Assembly (NCBI GenBank): GCA_947179485.1
Contig: OX359247.1
Location: 635,501-699,500 of the forward strand
Length of the DNA: 64,000 nucleotides
DNA from: Allacma fusca
Lineage: Eukaryota; Arthropoda; Collembola; Symphypleona; Sminthuridae
Direction of reading: 5' to 3'
Shown: positions 24,101 to 39,100 of the stretch, one piece after another
Numbering within the stretch: position 1 is the first letter of the stretch
Layout: each line of letters begins with the position of its first letter
Notes under the pieces: model-generated
What the model was told of the DNA's origin: nothing
The model's database searches: none
The model's input: only the letters and a program-made list of their open reading frames with translations
Translations under genes and position numbers: made by a program

Positions 24101-27100
24101 AATAATTACACTGAGACTCTACTATATATGTATAGTTTTAAGTAGAAAAATCTACAAGGTATACGAAAATGAAAACAAAAAAATTAGTCATGTTCAAACA
24201 GTACAGGTAATAAAAAAAATGGTCGGGGGGCGTATGGTCATTGAAATCGGAAGGATTTGTTATGAAATAAAAACATGCTACAATTGAAATCATGCGAGAG
24301 TACAGTAAACGCATTCCTATGTCATTAAGTCGTTACTACAGTTCATTGGAGGTGTATCTGCTATATCTACAGTAAGGATTCGTTAAGACAGTATACTTAT
24401 ATGTATCTAATAATGAGAGGAAATTATACTAGTACAGCCAGTACAATAGCATTATCTGTTGGATCAGTGGAGGACTTTTCCCTCGCCCATATAAAAATCA
24501 CCCAAGTTGTTATAGGATTTCACTTAAGCATTTTTTTGCATGACTTTAGCAAATACCGGACCATGACCATACCAACTAAGCCGATGGTCTTGCATGACAA
24601 GGGATTTGTCCATATGTTCTGACTACAACATCGTAGACTTATGTACCTTTGAAAAAATTCTCGTCATAGGTTAGGGTCTACAATTTCAATGTATTATTTC
24701 CCTTGCCATTTCATTTTCCTTGAATGACGAGAGAGGTAAACTTGAAGTATCACGAAAGGCAAGGGAAAAAATTCGAGTACATATACATACATTCGAGACA
24801 GTGTAAAGAACCGGGATGAAATAGCTATGCCAATAACCTTAAACATTTACAAGGAAGGAAATAAGTAAGCATTCATCCCAGTCAACGAATGGAATGACAC
24901 TCTGGTTTAGGAGCCTCACACAATCTTTCTTCATGTATAAACAGAAACACTGTAAGGGGGAAAAAAACCGCACAGTCGATTATATCTGTACAAAAGCAAT
25001 AACTCATAATATAACGTTCCCGGAAAGGGATAAACCATGTAATCAAAACTAATTGATGGAAACTGTTACATACATTAATAATCATTTCGAATTCATTTTC
25101 AACCAGTAATTCCCAATAAAAATGGACATTTATAACCATTACCTATCAACATGAGAAATCATGACAGCCCAAGGCTATCATAAAAAAGGACTGCAAAAAT
25201 CACTGTTTCAGCCATTTGGTCGCAATTCTACCTCAACAATAATTAGAACACGAAGCACATATCTGTGAACTGGAATCCCGTCTGTAATGCATAGCATCAG
25301 CCTCATTTAGATATACACAGAAATATAAAAGCATTGGGAATGTATACAAATATATAGGGTGACAGAATTTATATCCCTCATGGGAGCCTCAAAGTCCATA
25401 CATAAATAAAAGATGTATTAACACTCAAAATTGAGTCTGTCCCTTGACAGAAAGAGGAGAATTCAAATTGTTCCAACCATATAATTACCCAACACCCCTG
25501 AATTGAGAACAAGAGCAATAACTATAAAGCGGACCGGAGACATATGTTCCTCACCAAATAATGAAAGTTGAACTTGAATCCCAGTCAAAGAATTACCATT
25601 AAGTTTGGCGAACCCTCATTGCAGGACTTGCCGTTAAAAAATAAAATCTGATGAGTTTGTACAATTTTTCAAAGTCATCTTCGTCAGTCTCAAGATATCA
25701 TTGCTTGGCAGGCGGAGAGACACTCCACTCCAACAAATCCCATCATTCACGCATCCCTTTTTCCCTTTTAAGTTACAATAACCTCCAAAAAGTAACGAAA
25801 GTCATCAGATTTTGGCAATAGGAGAGCTCAAATGAGATTTTAATACTTTTAACAAATCCTCGTCTGTCGACACTAAATTCAGCCCAGACTCATTACTTCT
25901 CAGTCATCAAGGAATTATGAAGAGATCGAGACAGATTGTAAAAAAAAAATATTTTTTCAGACTATAGACTTTTGCTTCCTCGAAGGAGAAGGGAATTACT
26001 TGGGAAGAATGGGTTTCAAAAATAAAAGCGAGCGGGGTTGTCGAAAATCAAAAGTCCCCGAAATTCATTTTGATACACAAGTGAAAATAAAATACTGTAG
26101 TGATGAGAGTGATTGTGCCCTTTCTCATGTATATACACACATATTATATAGCAAAAGAATAACAAAATGTTCCTTTGAACTTGGCATTGGGGTTCAGCTC
26201 CCCTGCACTTGCCAATTTCATTCCACTCCTATAACTTCATCCAGACGACACCATGAAATGAGCAAAAGTGAAGCGATACATTTCAAAAGGGACCCACCAT
26301 CACTACATAATTACTTGCTTCACATTAAACTCCCCTGAAAAACTGCTCAATCACTCCATCAGCTTGAAAGTGAAGATGAGTTTCATTGACTGAACACTAT
26401 CAACTATAGATACGTACATTCTGTCCACAGACCATCCCCTCTCTAGTATATCTATATCTACTTATAGATACTACAAAACTTACAATCAGCTAAAAGAACT
26501 CAGTAGTGGATTTTTCCATAGAAAAGCCGCAGGAGCGGTGATTACTATATTCGCACTTCTTCAAGGGAAATCCAGCTGTGTTTGGTTTCTCCCAAAAAAT
26601 CCGCCACATAAAACTTTTTCAAGTTTGGCAAAAAGAGGCTCATCAGGATAAAAACTAATCTGAGAGATTCCCCCCTAAACTTAGACACACTAAAAATATA
26701 ACTCTATCAACACCTATCCGCTATACAGGGCAGGACCTATAACGTACATATGTACGTATCAAAGTATCTACTTGTAAGTAGTATGAAAAAGCTTCCTTAT
26801 AACAATTTCTGTACAACAATTGAAAATGATCCCCAGAAATTTGCCCGTAACACTGGTACGCATTCATCGAGCGTAGAAAAGTTACGAGGCAAGTAAGATG
26901 ACTCAAGTCATCATGAAAATACAAAGTGGCTCTTTGAGGAGAGGCATTGGCATGAAACCAGAGGAACTGGATCAGAGTTTAATCCACTCAACAGCTCATG
27001 CCTTAATTTAACATGCCTTTGCAAATTTTACGTATGAAGATCCCTCAGATCTAAAATAGGTATTCACAGTGCCAAATCCATCTTTTTTTTGTATCCCTTC

Positions 27101-30100
27101 TAAATCTAATTATTTAATGGGAAGGAAATGCTCAAGCCTATAGTAGATAGTCATTTGGATATATCTATCTATACTTATTAAAATACTATGTTAATTCCAG
27201 TGGAGCATTAGACGGCTTAAAACTTAATACGGATTTAACTTCCCAGGACCAATACCACAAGCCCATCAATTTCTTCCTACACTCGAGCGGCTAATGAACT
27301 TACCGTGGATAATTAGTGCAGTATTGAGTGTAGACAGAGAATCCTTCATTCTTGGTCACGAAGCATCGAGCCACTTGGACAGGATTAAGACCACAACCTT
27401 CCAACTGCTTCAGGAATTCACTGTAAAGAATCAAATTACCAACGTTGTGTTTTGCTCACGTAATTACTACACAAATACACATCACATACATTAAAGATAC
27501 TGTATTTATAGTAAGAAAAAAAAACAAAAATAACAGAAACACTGATGAGTGACGTATTCCTAGTATATGTAATTATAGATAGGAGTGCAGGCAGACAAGA
27601 ATAGGAAAGACCCTGGCAGGAATAAGTACACTAATCTGAATTTGTGAGACTAACGAATTGACTGGCTATATGTGTAGATACATATAAATACATAGCTATA
27701 TACACTGTACAGAGGTACTTATCTCAGTCCATATCTCCTTGATTGCAATCTCTTTCTCTTTTTAGTGTTTTGCTGGCGAACAAGCAAATAATTTGCATAT
27801 TGCTAATCTTGTATATTACAAAATCCCTAGTCCTCAGCAGATGCATAGTCTCAAGCTACCATCCATCCTCCATTCTAAATGCAAATAACAGACAGGAGGG
27901 CAACAAATCATCAGTTACGTTTAACAGTACCTACTCCTGCCTGCGAAAAAAAACAACTCCTACTACAAAGTGTACCTTGAATTTTAACCACACAAGTTTT
28001 ATTCCTCCCGTTCAAGATTACACTAAATTTCTATGCATAACAAGGGATACACACAGAGGACATAAAAACAGATAACAGAAATCATTTAAAATCCTCACGT
28101 TCATAATACAAGGGAGGCATTGAAGGCGAGTGAAGATTTTAGACAAAATTAAAATAAATTTATTCAACAGCTATTAAAATGGACACAAGTCAAGTCCCGC
28201 CTGATTACTGATAAACATCTCATTTCCCATTATTTGGTGTAATCTCATCCCATACATTCTATAATATGTGATTCTGATAAAACCTCCAAAATTTCCTACC
28301 ACTAAAGTTTACTCAACTTAAAAGTTCAATGGCAAGTTCAAATCAAATTAGGAAATATATGTGCAATTCAATCCTTTCTGTTATCCCTGAACTGCCTACA
28401 GTTTTGGAAAACATAGGCTGAACGATTCTAAGGCTGATATGCTTGTAACTTATTTGAAAATGAAAGGATAAGGTGGACTATATGCTCGTTTAATAGTGAA
28501 AACGAGTTCAAGAGTAAGAAAAAAAAAAGAGCACAAGTTTTCCGCACGATCATCCAATGCTTCGCCCCTTTACCTGTTAAATTGATGAATTTCATCGATA
28601 TTGCTGAAAAGTTCTTGAATCTCATGCTGGGACAATGTCTCATCCGGCTGGAGTTGCCAATATTCCAAGTAACCCTGAAAAACACAAGAATTATGTGACA
28701 TATGAAATCATTGTAGAAAATCATAACTCATTACTCAACAGCCCCAAGTTTCCCCCTCACTTCATCATCCTCTGACCCGAGTCATGGAACTCTTTGACGA
28801 GCATTTAATCAAGAGTGAAAACCTCATCAGACTCGGAGTCCCGTCACGTGCTCACATTACTCACACCCTGGACACTATCTGTGCAACTTCATACAGTAAT
28901 ATGCACATCATTGGGAAATCTGTGCGGAGCGTCTCTACCGTAGTAAATGAAAGAACACACGGCAGTTTCTCACATGACATGACATAACACACACACACAC
29001 ACACACACACGCACTTAAGGTCATTGTTGGTCACGTCACTCTTGTCAAAATGGATGGGATCAACCCATAACACCCATCAAAGATCCAATCACCAAAACAA
29101 AAGTTTCTCAACAATGATATGCATTTTGTGGGGGTCGCTGGAGGGTTGCAATAGCATCAGCTGGATTCATCATACATTAAATCTGCCTCAGATTGCACAT
29201 CCATAGAATTATGTTCCCGACTGACGAACACAGATCCCACAACTCAGCCCTTTAGCAAATACTACAAGATATGTCATACCCCGCCAGCATCAATAATACC
29301 CACACAAACGAACGCACATGGCTCATGCGGATTTATGTATTACATAAAAATATGGTCCAATATATTTTATAGTGCAGGCGTAAATAAATTGCTATGCCTA
29401 AACATTACCTTACAAATCAATAGGTATGTGTGCATTTATCTTTAAGTGCAGAGACAATGGGAACAGAAATATAAGAGAGAAATAGAACGCCGGAGAAGAA
29501 CTGAGAGAGAGAGAGAGAGATAGCGTTGTAAATGCTCTCGGAATTTTCATCAATGTTCTGCTCGACTGCAATACTGTAACTAAATTAATTTATGCGAATG
29601 AGAGGACCATCGGTTGAGGAAACTGAAGGATAGACTTTGAATTCCCTCCACATTGCATGTCTACTTGTAAATCTGAAATCACACCCGAGGGACACTTGAG
29701 TGTTTTCCGTTCCTTTCATTGTTTGTGTCCTCAACATATACCATATGCACATAGCATGGCTTCTAGGATCCAGATTGATCTATAGAGTTGTAGATGGGAT
29801 ACATAAAGATTTCCTACCCCCACAACAACCTCCATCCCCAGGAAAATCTAAAACTCAGGAGAATCAATGCGTATGGGATCAGTCGGATTTCAATTACACA
29901 AATTACAGATTGCGTAAACCAGACTATTAGAACCAGTTCAGTTTCCATGGTTTAATCAACGCTCTGACAGGTTCATTTAAATTAACAATTAGTTTTCCAG
30001 GGGAACATGCTGGGGAGTATGGTTGTGTTTTCATCCTATTAAATTCCTACCAGGAGTAGTTACCATCACGATCCCAAACCCCCGCAAAAACAATCAAATT

Positions 30101-33100
30101 CAGCTTGTCGGACTTGATTCAACAAGAACATGGAAATAAGCGCCCCCGGAAAGAACAGATTCATTACATTGAATCGTAGCCACTGTCTTTGAGGTATACA
30201 TGGGAGAAGAGTGGACGGAACTCTAATGTTTACCATTGAGACAGTTAGAGAAAAAATTAATTTCATTAATATTTCCGCAACATACATGTATGTATAATTT
30301 CCAGATCTGATTAATTCAATCATCCTCCCGCTAAGCAGCGAGGACACACGCCAGCAGTAGATATAATCCACAACAATTAATAACAATACATCAACTATAA
30401 CCATTGCTGGTTCCGTTTTGAATTTGAAACCCATATCCGATGATTTTGGAAGCTTCTCCATAAATCCTTCACAGATATACATAAGTTAACTCTAACCTTA
30501 AGAGCCTTGTCCAGCATCCGCTCTCAAACCATCTCGAAAACCACACTTGTTCAAATCAATCAATAGTGAGGGTGAGAAGGATGCGGGGAAACCGGAAAAT
30601 AATAAATCTCTCATGACACCAGCAAAATGAATGATGATGACACTTTTGAGAGCGTCTAAAATCGTAATTTCATTTTTGTTCATAGTTTCTAATGTTCCGT
30701 TCCAGGGGAAATCTCACCCTCCTCCTCCTCCTCGGCATGGTGTGAGATATACAGTAATATCCCATGCTAAGATTCGATTTTCTCCTTTCTCTCATCTCTT
30801 GTTCTATTTCTCCATCCTCTTATTTTCTACAAAGGACTTGATGCCCTACAGTTGAGAGAGGGCTGGAAGTATACTGGAAACCCCACGGACTAATAATTGA
30901 AGAAGGTTCTCCCTCAATGAACGACATAACCCACAAAGACAAAGAATAAAAATCTCAAAAGGGAGTCTTGAAGCGTGCAGTGCGTATAAATGGCATTTAT
31001 TACCATTTTCTTTTTCTTCTTCCCACATTTTTTTTTCCCTATCAGATCCATTCAATGAATCTGAACCGGAGGTATTAAGCTTAAATGCTGCCAAGACCTT
31101 GTTCAAGAAGCCAATTTGACACTTTTATACTTCCCCAACATTTGATCCTACAGTAGATCTGTAGAGACTCTGATCGCCGATATATTTCTCAACCTAGAAG
31201 AAGAAAAAAAAACCCAACCTATCGAATTTTCTGAGATCACAATTCTCACTCTACCTTTTACAGGAGAGATTACATGACTGAGACGAGCTATCAAGGATGT
31301 ATGAGATGAGCCTTGATTTCCATACTGAGCCTTTACTGAATTCTCGATAGAACTTTTGTATTCTGAGCTTTTAGGAAGGCGGATGTGGCTCCACAAGTCC
31401 GGAACCGGGTAGCGATAACTTTCCCTTTAGAAATCCTACGGAACACATTTACTCCATGAGCTTGGGTCTGTATCTGTATACACCAAAGAGTTGTAGAACA
31501 ACTCTTTGGTTTTATGGCTCACGTCGTAGTGGTCCTCACATATGTACTATGCATGTCATAATAATAGGAGGATGGGTGCAAATGGGAAGAATGGTCGCGG
31601 TTACGGATACCACTTCCAGGCTACAACTACAAAACAGTACGCATAGATTCTATCTATCGGGAAGGGGAAACATTGTGAAAAGATTGTATTGTAGCGTAAT
31701 TGGAATCCACCTAATTGCCGTCGAAACCAAAAGAGCCGTATGTAGATACTGAGTGTCTGTGTGTAGTTACAGGAGATCTCGTGTCGAGTTGAAAGTAAAA
31801 TGATGTTCACTTTTCCAGAGCCTCTGCATCCAAACTGAACGTACTAACATCACTCTGTGTCTGAGTCCCTGGTCCTCTCGTATGATATGACTGAGGGAGA
31901 AACCCAACAGGGACATTTTTTTTTCGAGACAATCCCTTCATCATAATATGCTTATGGGACCCTAGGAAATATGTGGATAGTGGAGGCTCTTCCACAACCG
32001 TAACTTCAGTATACTTATAACTCCGTACAAAATGAAATTGTTTTTATTTTTATGTTTATGCTTTCCGTAACCATTCCACTGTGGGAGTAGGATGCCGGGA
32101 CAAATGCACACGCCAGCATTATTATCCTCGCACTGAGCTCTCCCAAAATGTTGAGAGGATACTTAACCCTTGGAGTAATTCTCTTAGCAGGAACAACAAG
32201 CCATAATAATAAAATATACTAACTAAAAGACGTAAATATAGTGTACATGGACAGTAAGCACACAACAGCACACACCCCACGGAAAAATTCGGCTTTGGAT
32301 TTTTTTATCCAAAATTTCTGTCACATTCATAATTTATCTCCATATTTGAACCCTTCTCTCTTTTTCTCTCCGTACAAGTCGTTTAAGAACTAAATTTTTT
32401 ACCCTTATCTGATTCAGGGATAAAGATGGACAAGGGATTTTGATTCGAATCTCGCTCTCTCTCTCTCTCTCTCATCTGTGAACATGGAAAAGGGATATTA
32501 CTCTCGCTACTGCTTTCCCATGACTATACATAAAAATAAATTTAATATATCCTCTGTATAACATCTATGTACCTCTGTCTATAAATATTTATAATAATTA
32601 TTATCCCTATGTAAAAAATAAAACAAATACCAGAAACATACCCAAAGGAAATTTTTTTCTAAAAATACAATGACAAACACATGATCTGTGTACTAACAAC
32701 TTGAACAAACAAGGGAATTTACATCAGTGGATAGGACATCAGTTTAAAATAAAGAATCGCCTCAGATCCCTCAAGATTAAAGCATACCTAGGTAAATATT
32801 TTGTAATCCCAACTCCTCACAATGTATATACTTAATTATATATATTGTGTGCGTAACAAATGCTAAAAAAAGACACGCGCCACACCTCAAAAGAAATTAA
32901 GGGAAACCCCATAAGAGACTATTTATTCTGGTATTGTCACAGAGTAAACAAAATTTCTAAATGAGTTTTTCCAAAGGGTTATCCACAAGTATGTAACAGA
33001 TCACATTACCAGGAGTAATCTATAGTGCCACATGAACTGACCTCTTCCACCACGGGACAAGAAATAAGACTCTGAAGGCTCTGGGAGTTCCCCTTCCATA

Positions 33101-36100
33101 ACCACTGCTTCCCATTTAAATAACATCCATGTCTCCAACAGTTAGTTGACTTCATCAATACAGTCCACTTGGAATATTAAGTGAGGCAAATAAAGACAGG
33201 TGGAAGGAGCGAGTCAGGGAAAAAAAGGTAAACTGTAATACTGCATAGGTCCGGGGTTGAGTCAAGATAATAAAACAATTTCAGCTGATGGCTCCCTCAT
33301 ATGCACTCAGCATCCTCTAACCTGCTTATAACTCTTAATAGCTCTCATAAATAGAGATTCCCTTCCAAATTACACCAACTTGGAGTAGGCTTGCAGAAAC
33401 CACTGGGAATGTAGACATTGGGCATGTCACTTGGAGAGAGAAAAAAAATTTGACACTAAAATTATTATACAGCTCATTAGATCCTCCCTTCTTATTACTA
33501 GTAATAGTAGTTGTAGTAGTAGTTGAAAGTGAACCTCATCATACTCAAGTTGTTTCCTCCTACGGAAAGAAAAGTTACCTTTTGGGTAAGATTTAAGGCT
33601 GAAGATCCTTAAATTAAATGAAATTTTACACAAAAAAAAAAGAAATCTTAAAATTATAATCGGAGAGCTTCTAGCCATTTTTAGCCAGGGAAAAGTCCTC
33701 TATGCCAAAGCCAAAGCCTTAATAAAATACAATTAGCTCAAATTCTTCCAACTTAATTCCACCACACAGAGTGAGTCACAGCAGTGGTGCTTAACCGGAT
33801 TTAGATTCAGAAGAAAAAAAACACGTTGAGCATCTCCCCACTGTCAGGTTTTTAATTAGCAATCTAATATTCACGTCAAATATGAATTATTCATCCTTTC
33901 AAGGAATAATATTATAGCGAACTTATATCCCCATCATTTCAATCTTAATTTCCATCAATTGGATATGCGTCTGTCTTCAATCTTGAAATAAATTCATATT
34001 GGTTACTGATATCTCTGTAGAGCAGGGATTCATTCGAGGATGGTTCATCATTATTAGACCATTTCCCCCATTGAGAATTTCCCTTCGTCCAATTGTCGCA
34101 TATTATTCTCTATTTGCTTGGGACAGAGGGCGGTTTATGAAAGACATGAGACCTCAAGCATGGAGGAACAATGCGTGGAAAAGTACAATATTAAATGGAT
34201 GACAAGTAAGGACAGAGTCATTCATATCTCTCAACAAAGTCACTCTTGACGGAATCCTCCTCTTCCTCTAAACTAAAAAGAATGGAATCCTAAAACCCAG
34301 TGGGTCGCCCTGACCTGCCGCAATGAAATTATTGTTGTCAAGATTGTTTCCCTCTTGAGAGGCAGACTCTACATACATAGATACTCTATGTATACAGCAT
34401 GTACTGTGAGTAATTCCAGCCCCGTGTTATATCACTCGGTGTGGTATGTTAACTCCTTCCGTTACCACAGTTTGAGGCCTGAATGGAAAGCAGAAGTGGA
34501 TGCACTGGAGTTGTTGGAAGTCTATGTATGTACATAATATGTACTCAAAAGAACAACAACAAAGTGAATTGGACCGCCGTCGTTTCTACTAAATCACTAG
34601 TAATGCATTTCACGGTGCAAGAGTGATCTACGATGATACTTTAGATAGGAGAAGAGGGAGAGAGAGAGACACACACAACTTCAGTATAAGAACTGAGGGT
34701 CAAAGAGAAACAGAGTTAGAGAGAGAGAGAGAGAGAGATGCGCAATAATAAATACACTCTATACGCGACGTGACTTCCCTGAAGAGAATTATTTTCTCAC
34801 TGAGGCGGCGGCAGCGGCATCCATCCGACACTGCCCGTGTCTACAAATATGTAGTTACCATTGTATCAAGGGACAAGCCCGTCCGGAGAAGTGGCAGCCA
34901 AAAGGATGAAAAAAAAAATCCCAAAAGTATTTACACTGCACAACACCATTCAGCTTTGGGAACATTGTTCCACAAAAAGGCATTCAGCAGTCAACATGTA
35001 ATAACAATTCAAATGATTCACATTTTTTCTCTCCAGTTACCATCCCTCATGTAGTCTGCTCGAGTATGCACGTAATCCCATGCTATGCACATTGGCCTCA
35101 AATTAAGCCTATCTTCAAATCATGCATCCTGCTTTTGGCATCTACTATGCACATGCATTGCACTGGAACGATAAAAGGGAATTCTAGAGTTGAAGTGCAT
35201 CCAAGAGACTGGAATCCAGCCAAAGTCATAAGATAGACACAATCAGTGTGTACAGTGGAAGGGTCGAATTGAGAATCGTTTAAAGGAAGATAGCACACCA
35301 GACCGGAGTAACTAAACATGATGGAATTTGTCAGAAACTATTGTTTTTTCCTCACAGAGTCAGTAACATGTCTGCGGACAGAAAATCCTTGAATTACATA
35401 TTACCCCATTGAAGACTTTTGTGTGTCCATAGTAGGTTTTTATGAATGTCGGCTCCTGTGTAGGTATAGGTAGATGCATATGGATGAGACATTTTTTTCC
35501 TATTATCAAATGTAACTTTGGAAACCACAGCGTACACAGTGAGCTGAGTGTATACTTGATTCTGGAGCCAAATTGAAGAAGCTCCATTAAATCCTGGACA
35601 GGATGAGGGGTTACATATGGGAAGGAATTGACTGGTGATTTCAATGGGAAATTCCCCTTCGAATGGTGAAGTAGTAGATCCTGGTGGGGAATGGTTAGTA
35701 GTATGTTGGAACAATCTGGACTGTAGAATTTCCATCAAGTAAGAAATTTCCCCTGTCTTAATGTCAGCAATCCAGGGCCGGGCGAAATGGGACTAGAGTG
35801 AGAACATGGTTGAGGGAACCACCCGCATCTCATCATTTTTGCCCATTCCGACCCAAACCAGGGCGTAAATGGAAAACTATGGACTCACACCAGCCATAGA
35901 AAGAAATAAAATACAGGGAAGAGCAATTGGTGCCTTACATAAATACTCTGCTCCACTGGATTACTGTCACACGACTCCTGGAACCTCATATCAACCCACG
36001 GATCTTAAACTTAATTCGTACAGGACATATGTACATGAGATTTTGTTGTATGTACGTAATGATACATATCCTGAGCCTTCCTTGCATATATCTGTATCTA

Positions 36101-39100
36101 TCTACATCTTTAGAAGTACATATAGATATGCCACCCCTGGAAAATGGAAGCCCAAGGAATAACATGGTAGATGCCACATTGTTCCCAATACTCCGAGCAC
36201 ACTTCCTTCTTGTGAGCTTCCCCTTCTTCCCTAATTTCCCTTCATCTCATCACGTTCAACCATAACAAATGCATGAAATCCACAAGGACCCATACATTTA
36301 TCAGCGGATTTTATGCACGCACATATTCCCACACACCCAGTCTCAAAACCAGAGTTACATATTAGAAATAATCCTACAGAAGCTTTCCTTAACTCCTCGT
36401 ACTTTACTCTCTCTCTCTCTCTCTTCAACTCCTATCTCCTTTCCATTTTCATTTATTTCCCAACACAGACACACACACACACACGACAAGATTGGACCGA
36501 GACAATGTCCCAACTTCACGCGAAAGATCGGTAAACAAGGGATGTCATGCTAAAGGACTGTATGTGCAGGAGCATGAGTGACAACTACTGAGAGCTCAAC
36601 TAATTTAGACAAATGGGAATGAGAGAGGAGTAACAGAGAGAAAGAGATTTAGAAAATCCGGAATTGAACTTTATATTCATTGAAATTATTAAGTCTTCTA
36701 ATTAAATAGTTCCTCCTTGGGTTCCTTCCTTCCCTCCCCATCTCCAGCCTCCCAACTTCCTCATTAAGAAATATTGCCGCATTTTGTTTGCTTTCTCATT
36801 AGCATATTCAGTGAACATCTTTCTCAGCTATACCCTTCATCCCTCTCCATTTTCCTAGAAGACCAACTTGTTTCAAATTGGGAGAATTCTTCGTCAAATC
36901 GAGTCTTTCAAGAATAATTCCTTTTTACTTGCGGAATCTTTTTCATTGACAAAAAAAAAAACAAACAAACAAATTCTTGGATGTAAACTATGTACACGTC
37001 AATAAATTAATGTTTGGATTAAGTTGATCAAATAATTTCTAATCATGTCATAAAACACTGTCAATAAAGAGACAGGGCAAGAGATGCAGCAAGTTCTACT
37101 CCCAATGCTAATTACCTCCAATAAAAAAGAAACATGCTCAAGAGCGACCATTGACCATATCGAATTGAAATGAAAATCATAGAGTAATGATCAATTGAGA
37201 AAGAAATGCAAGTGCTCATTTAATAGGTTGCATGAAGGGAAGGAGAGGAGCCGGCGGAGATCCTCACAGACTGAAGAAGTCTCAGAGATAGACGGAATGT
37301 TCATTAAACATTTTACAACTGTAGATAAAGAGCACAAGTGCATCTGAACACTTCCCCATACATACAAGATACATACAGGGTTTATGGCGACAGACAGGTC
37401 ACCAAATGGGATTTAAGACAAGCACTAAATGACTATAATATCCTCACTATCAAAACAACGAGTTTTATCCTAATAAGATTCTTTCCCTTATTAAGGAGAA
37501 ACACAGGGATGTTTTTTTCCCCTGAGTGTCCAGCTCTCAGAAATCTCAGCATACGTATCTCATATGCCTCTATCCTAAACATCAATTAATGAAATTATTT
37601 CGCGCTCTCTCTCTCTCCCTCTTTACTGCCTAAGCTGTCTCCCTCTCCACATCTTCCCATTCCTATACTTACATCCTGCAGAACTGTGAAGGGCAAGGCA
37701 GAGAGCGAGAACGGGTCAGAAATGTCAAAACTCATCATAACAATGTCATGTCACATTTAATATAAACACATATATGGTCCTTTCATTTTTCTCCACATTT
37801 GTAAGTACAGCCAGGGAATTCCTCAATGAACACATATACAAATTGTATCTACATACGTCCAAGTTCATCGTCTGTGTTCAGAATATTCAATTGAAAAGCA
37901 TATCTACTATTTACGACTGTAAACTCCCAGGAGAGTGGCTCATTACTACAGTCAGCGTGACTGACAACGAGCATGAGCACATTTCTGCGTAAATGCATGT
38001 AAATGTCAACATTAAGGTTGCGGTAATTAGGAAAAATGCAATAAAGATGGTTAAATTGAACAAATGGCTGGGAATTGGCAGTGTGTGAGCATCCTCAAAC
38101 CAAAAGGGCATAACCCATAGGAATTACATGGGATGCTCAATCTGACATTGGTATCTCTTTCCCCCTTGACTTTAACACAAGATGTGGGCAATAAAGTAAT
38201 GAATCCGGCTTCATTTCCTCTGACTCCTTTTACCACAACCCAAAGACACGTATACATAATAAACTTTGTGTACATACCTTCATGTTAACAGAGGATTCTC
38301 CACGCACAACAACCATTTATTTCCCCCCAAATATTTCTAGTTATTACAAATGAAACTGAAATTTAGGTTTTGAGGCCATCAATAATAACTAAACTTGATG
38401 GAGGTTCATAGGTATCTAATTAAAAAGGAATTCCTGCAGATGAAACCCATCTAGGGCTAATAAAGTGTGAGAAAGGACGGAGTGAGAAATAATCAAAAGG
38501 ATATGGATTTAAATATGCAAATTATGTTAGGCAACACTTTTACTATTTAGCCTGATTTACATTAATTACTATAGTCACAGGTTTACTATGCAGCAGATTT
38601 ATTTCATTCGTATAGTAATAATTATTACAGCCTTGATATAGATATATTTATATAGCCCTCATCACAAATATGCACATCTAAGCCAACACTCTCGTGCCTT
38701 TCTAATTACTCGAAATTCGGTTTGTTTATACTAATATGACAAAACTTTGGTTCATTTTCCATTTGTAAAAATTCCATGGGACTTTGTAAAGCCGAACCTT
38801 CAGTTCGGCACTAATTTCCCGTCAGAGGTGTAATAAATTTTCACATTATATAAACATCAACTCCTGTTCTTAATTAGTTATGTTTAATAAGCCCACGCTC
38901 CAGACCTTAACCCGAAGAATAGAGCGTGAAATTTTCACTTAACCCTCCAACACGAGGAGACATATGGACATACACATTTATTTACAACCTGTAATGATAT
39001 TTTAAGAAACTCATGCATGGGCATGGCTAACAATAAGCACGAGTCAGAAATGGATAAACAATTTCTATTTCCATAGTAGGATGAATTAGCACTTACTAAT

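Larger units (their letters stand above)
18397..27303 (-). other. RhoGEF intron C-D (8.9 kb)
   Basis: 8,907 bases with a strong GTAAGT donor. It contains CT and CTGTCT microsatellites near 18741-18755 and 18862-18893, and ATAC/GTAT clusters near 20865-20913. One minus-strand frame at 23451-23660 follows a good acceptor and is listed as a weak exon candidate. No recognisable transposon or RNA gene seen. Confidence 0.8.

Noticed and set aside
30066..30482. 138-codon hydrophobic minus-strand frame
   Set aside because: Leu/Ile/Val-rich runs come from T-rich sequence. There is no initiation context, motif or partner exon, and the length is within chance expectation.
32400..32460. tRNA-like T-loop sequence TTCGAATC
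   Set aside because: The flanking bases do not form a T-stem or an acceptor stem, and no anticodon arm is present.
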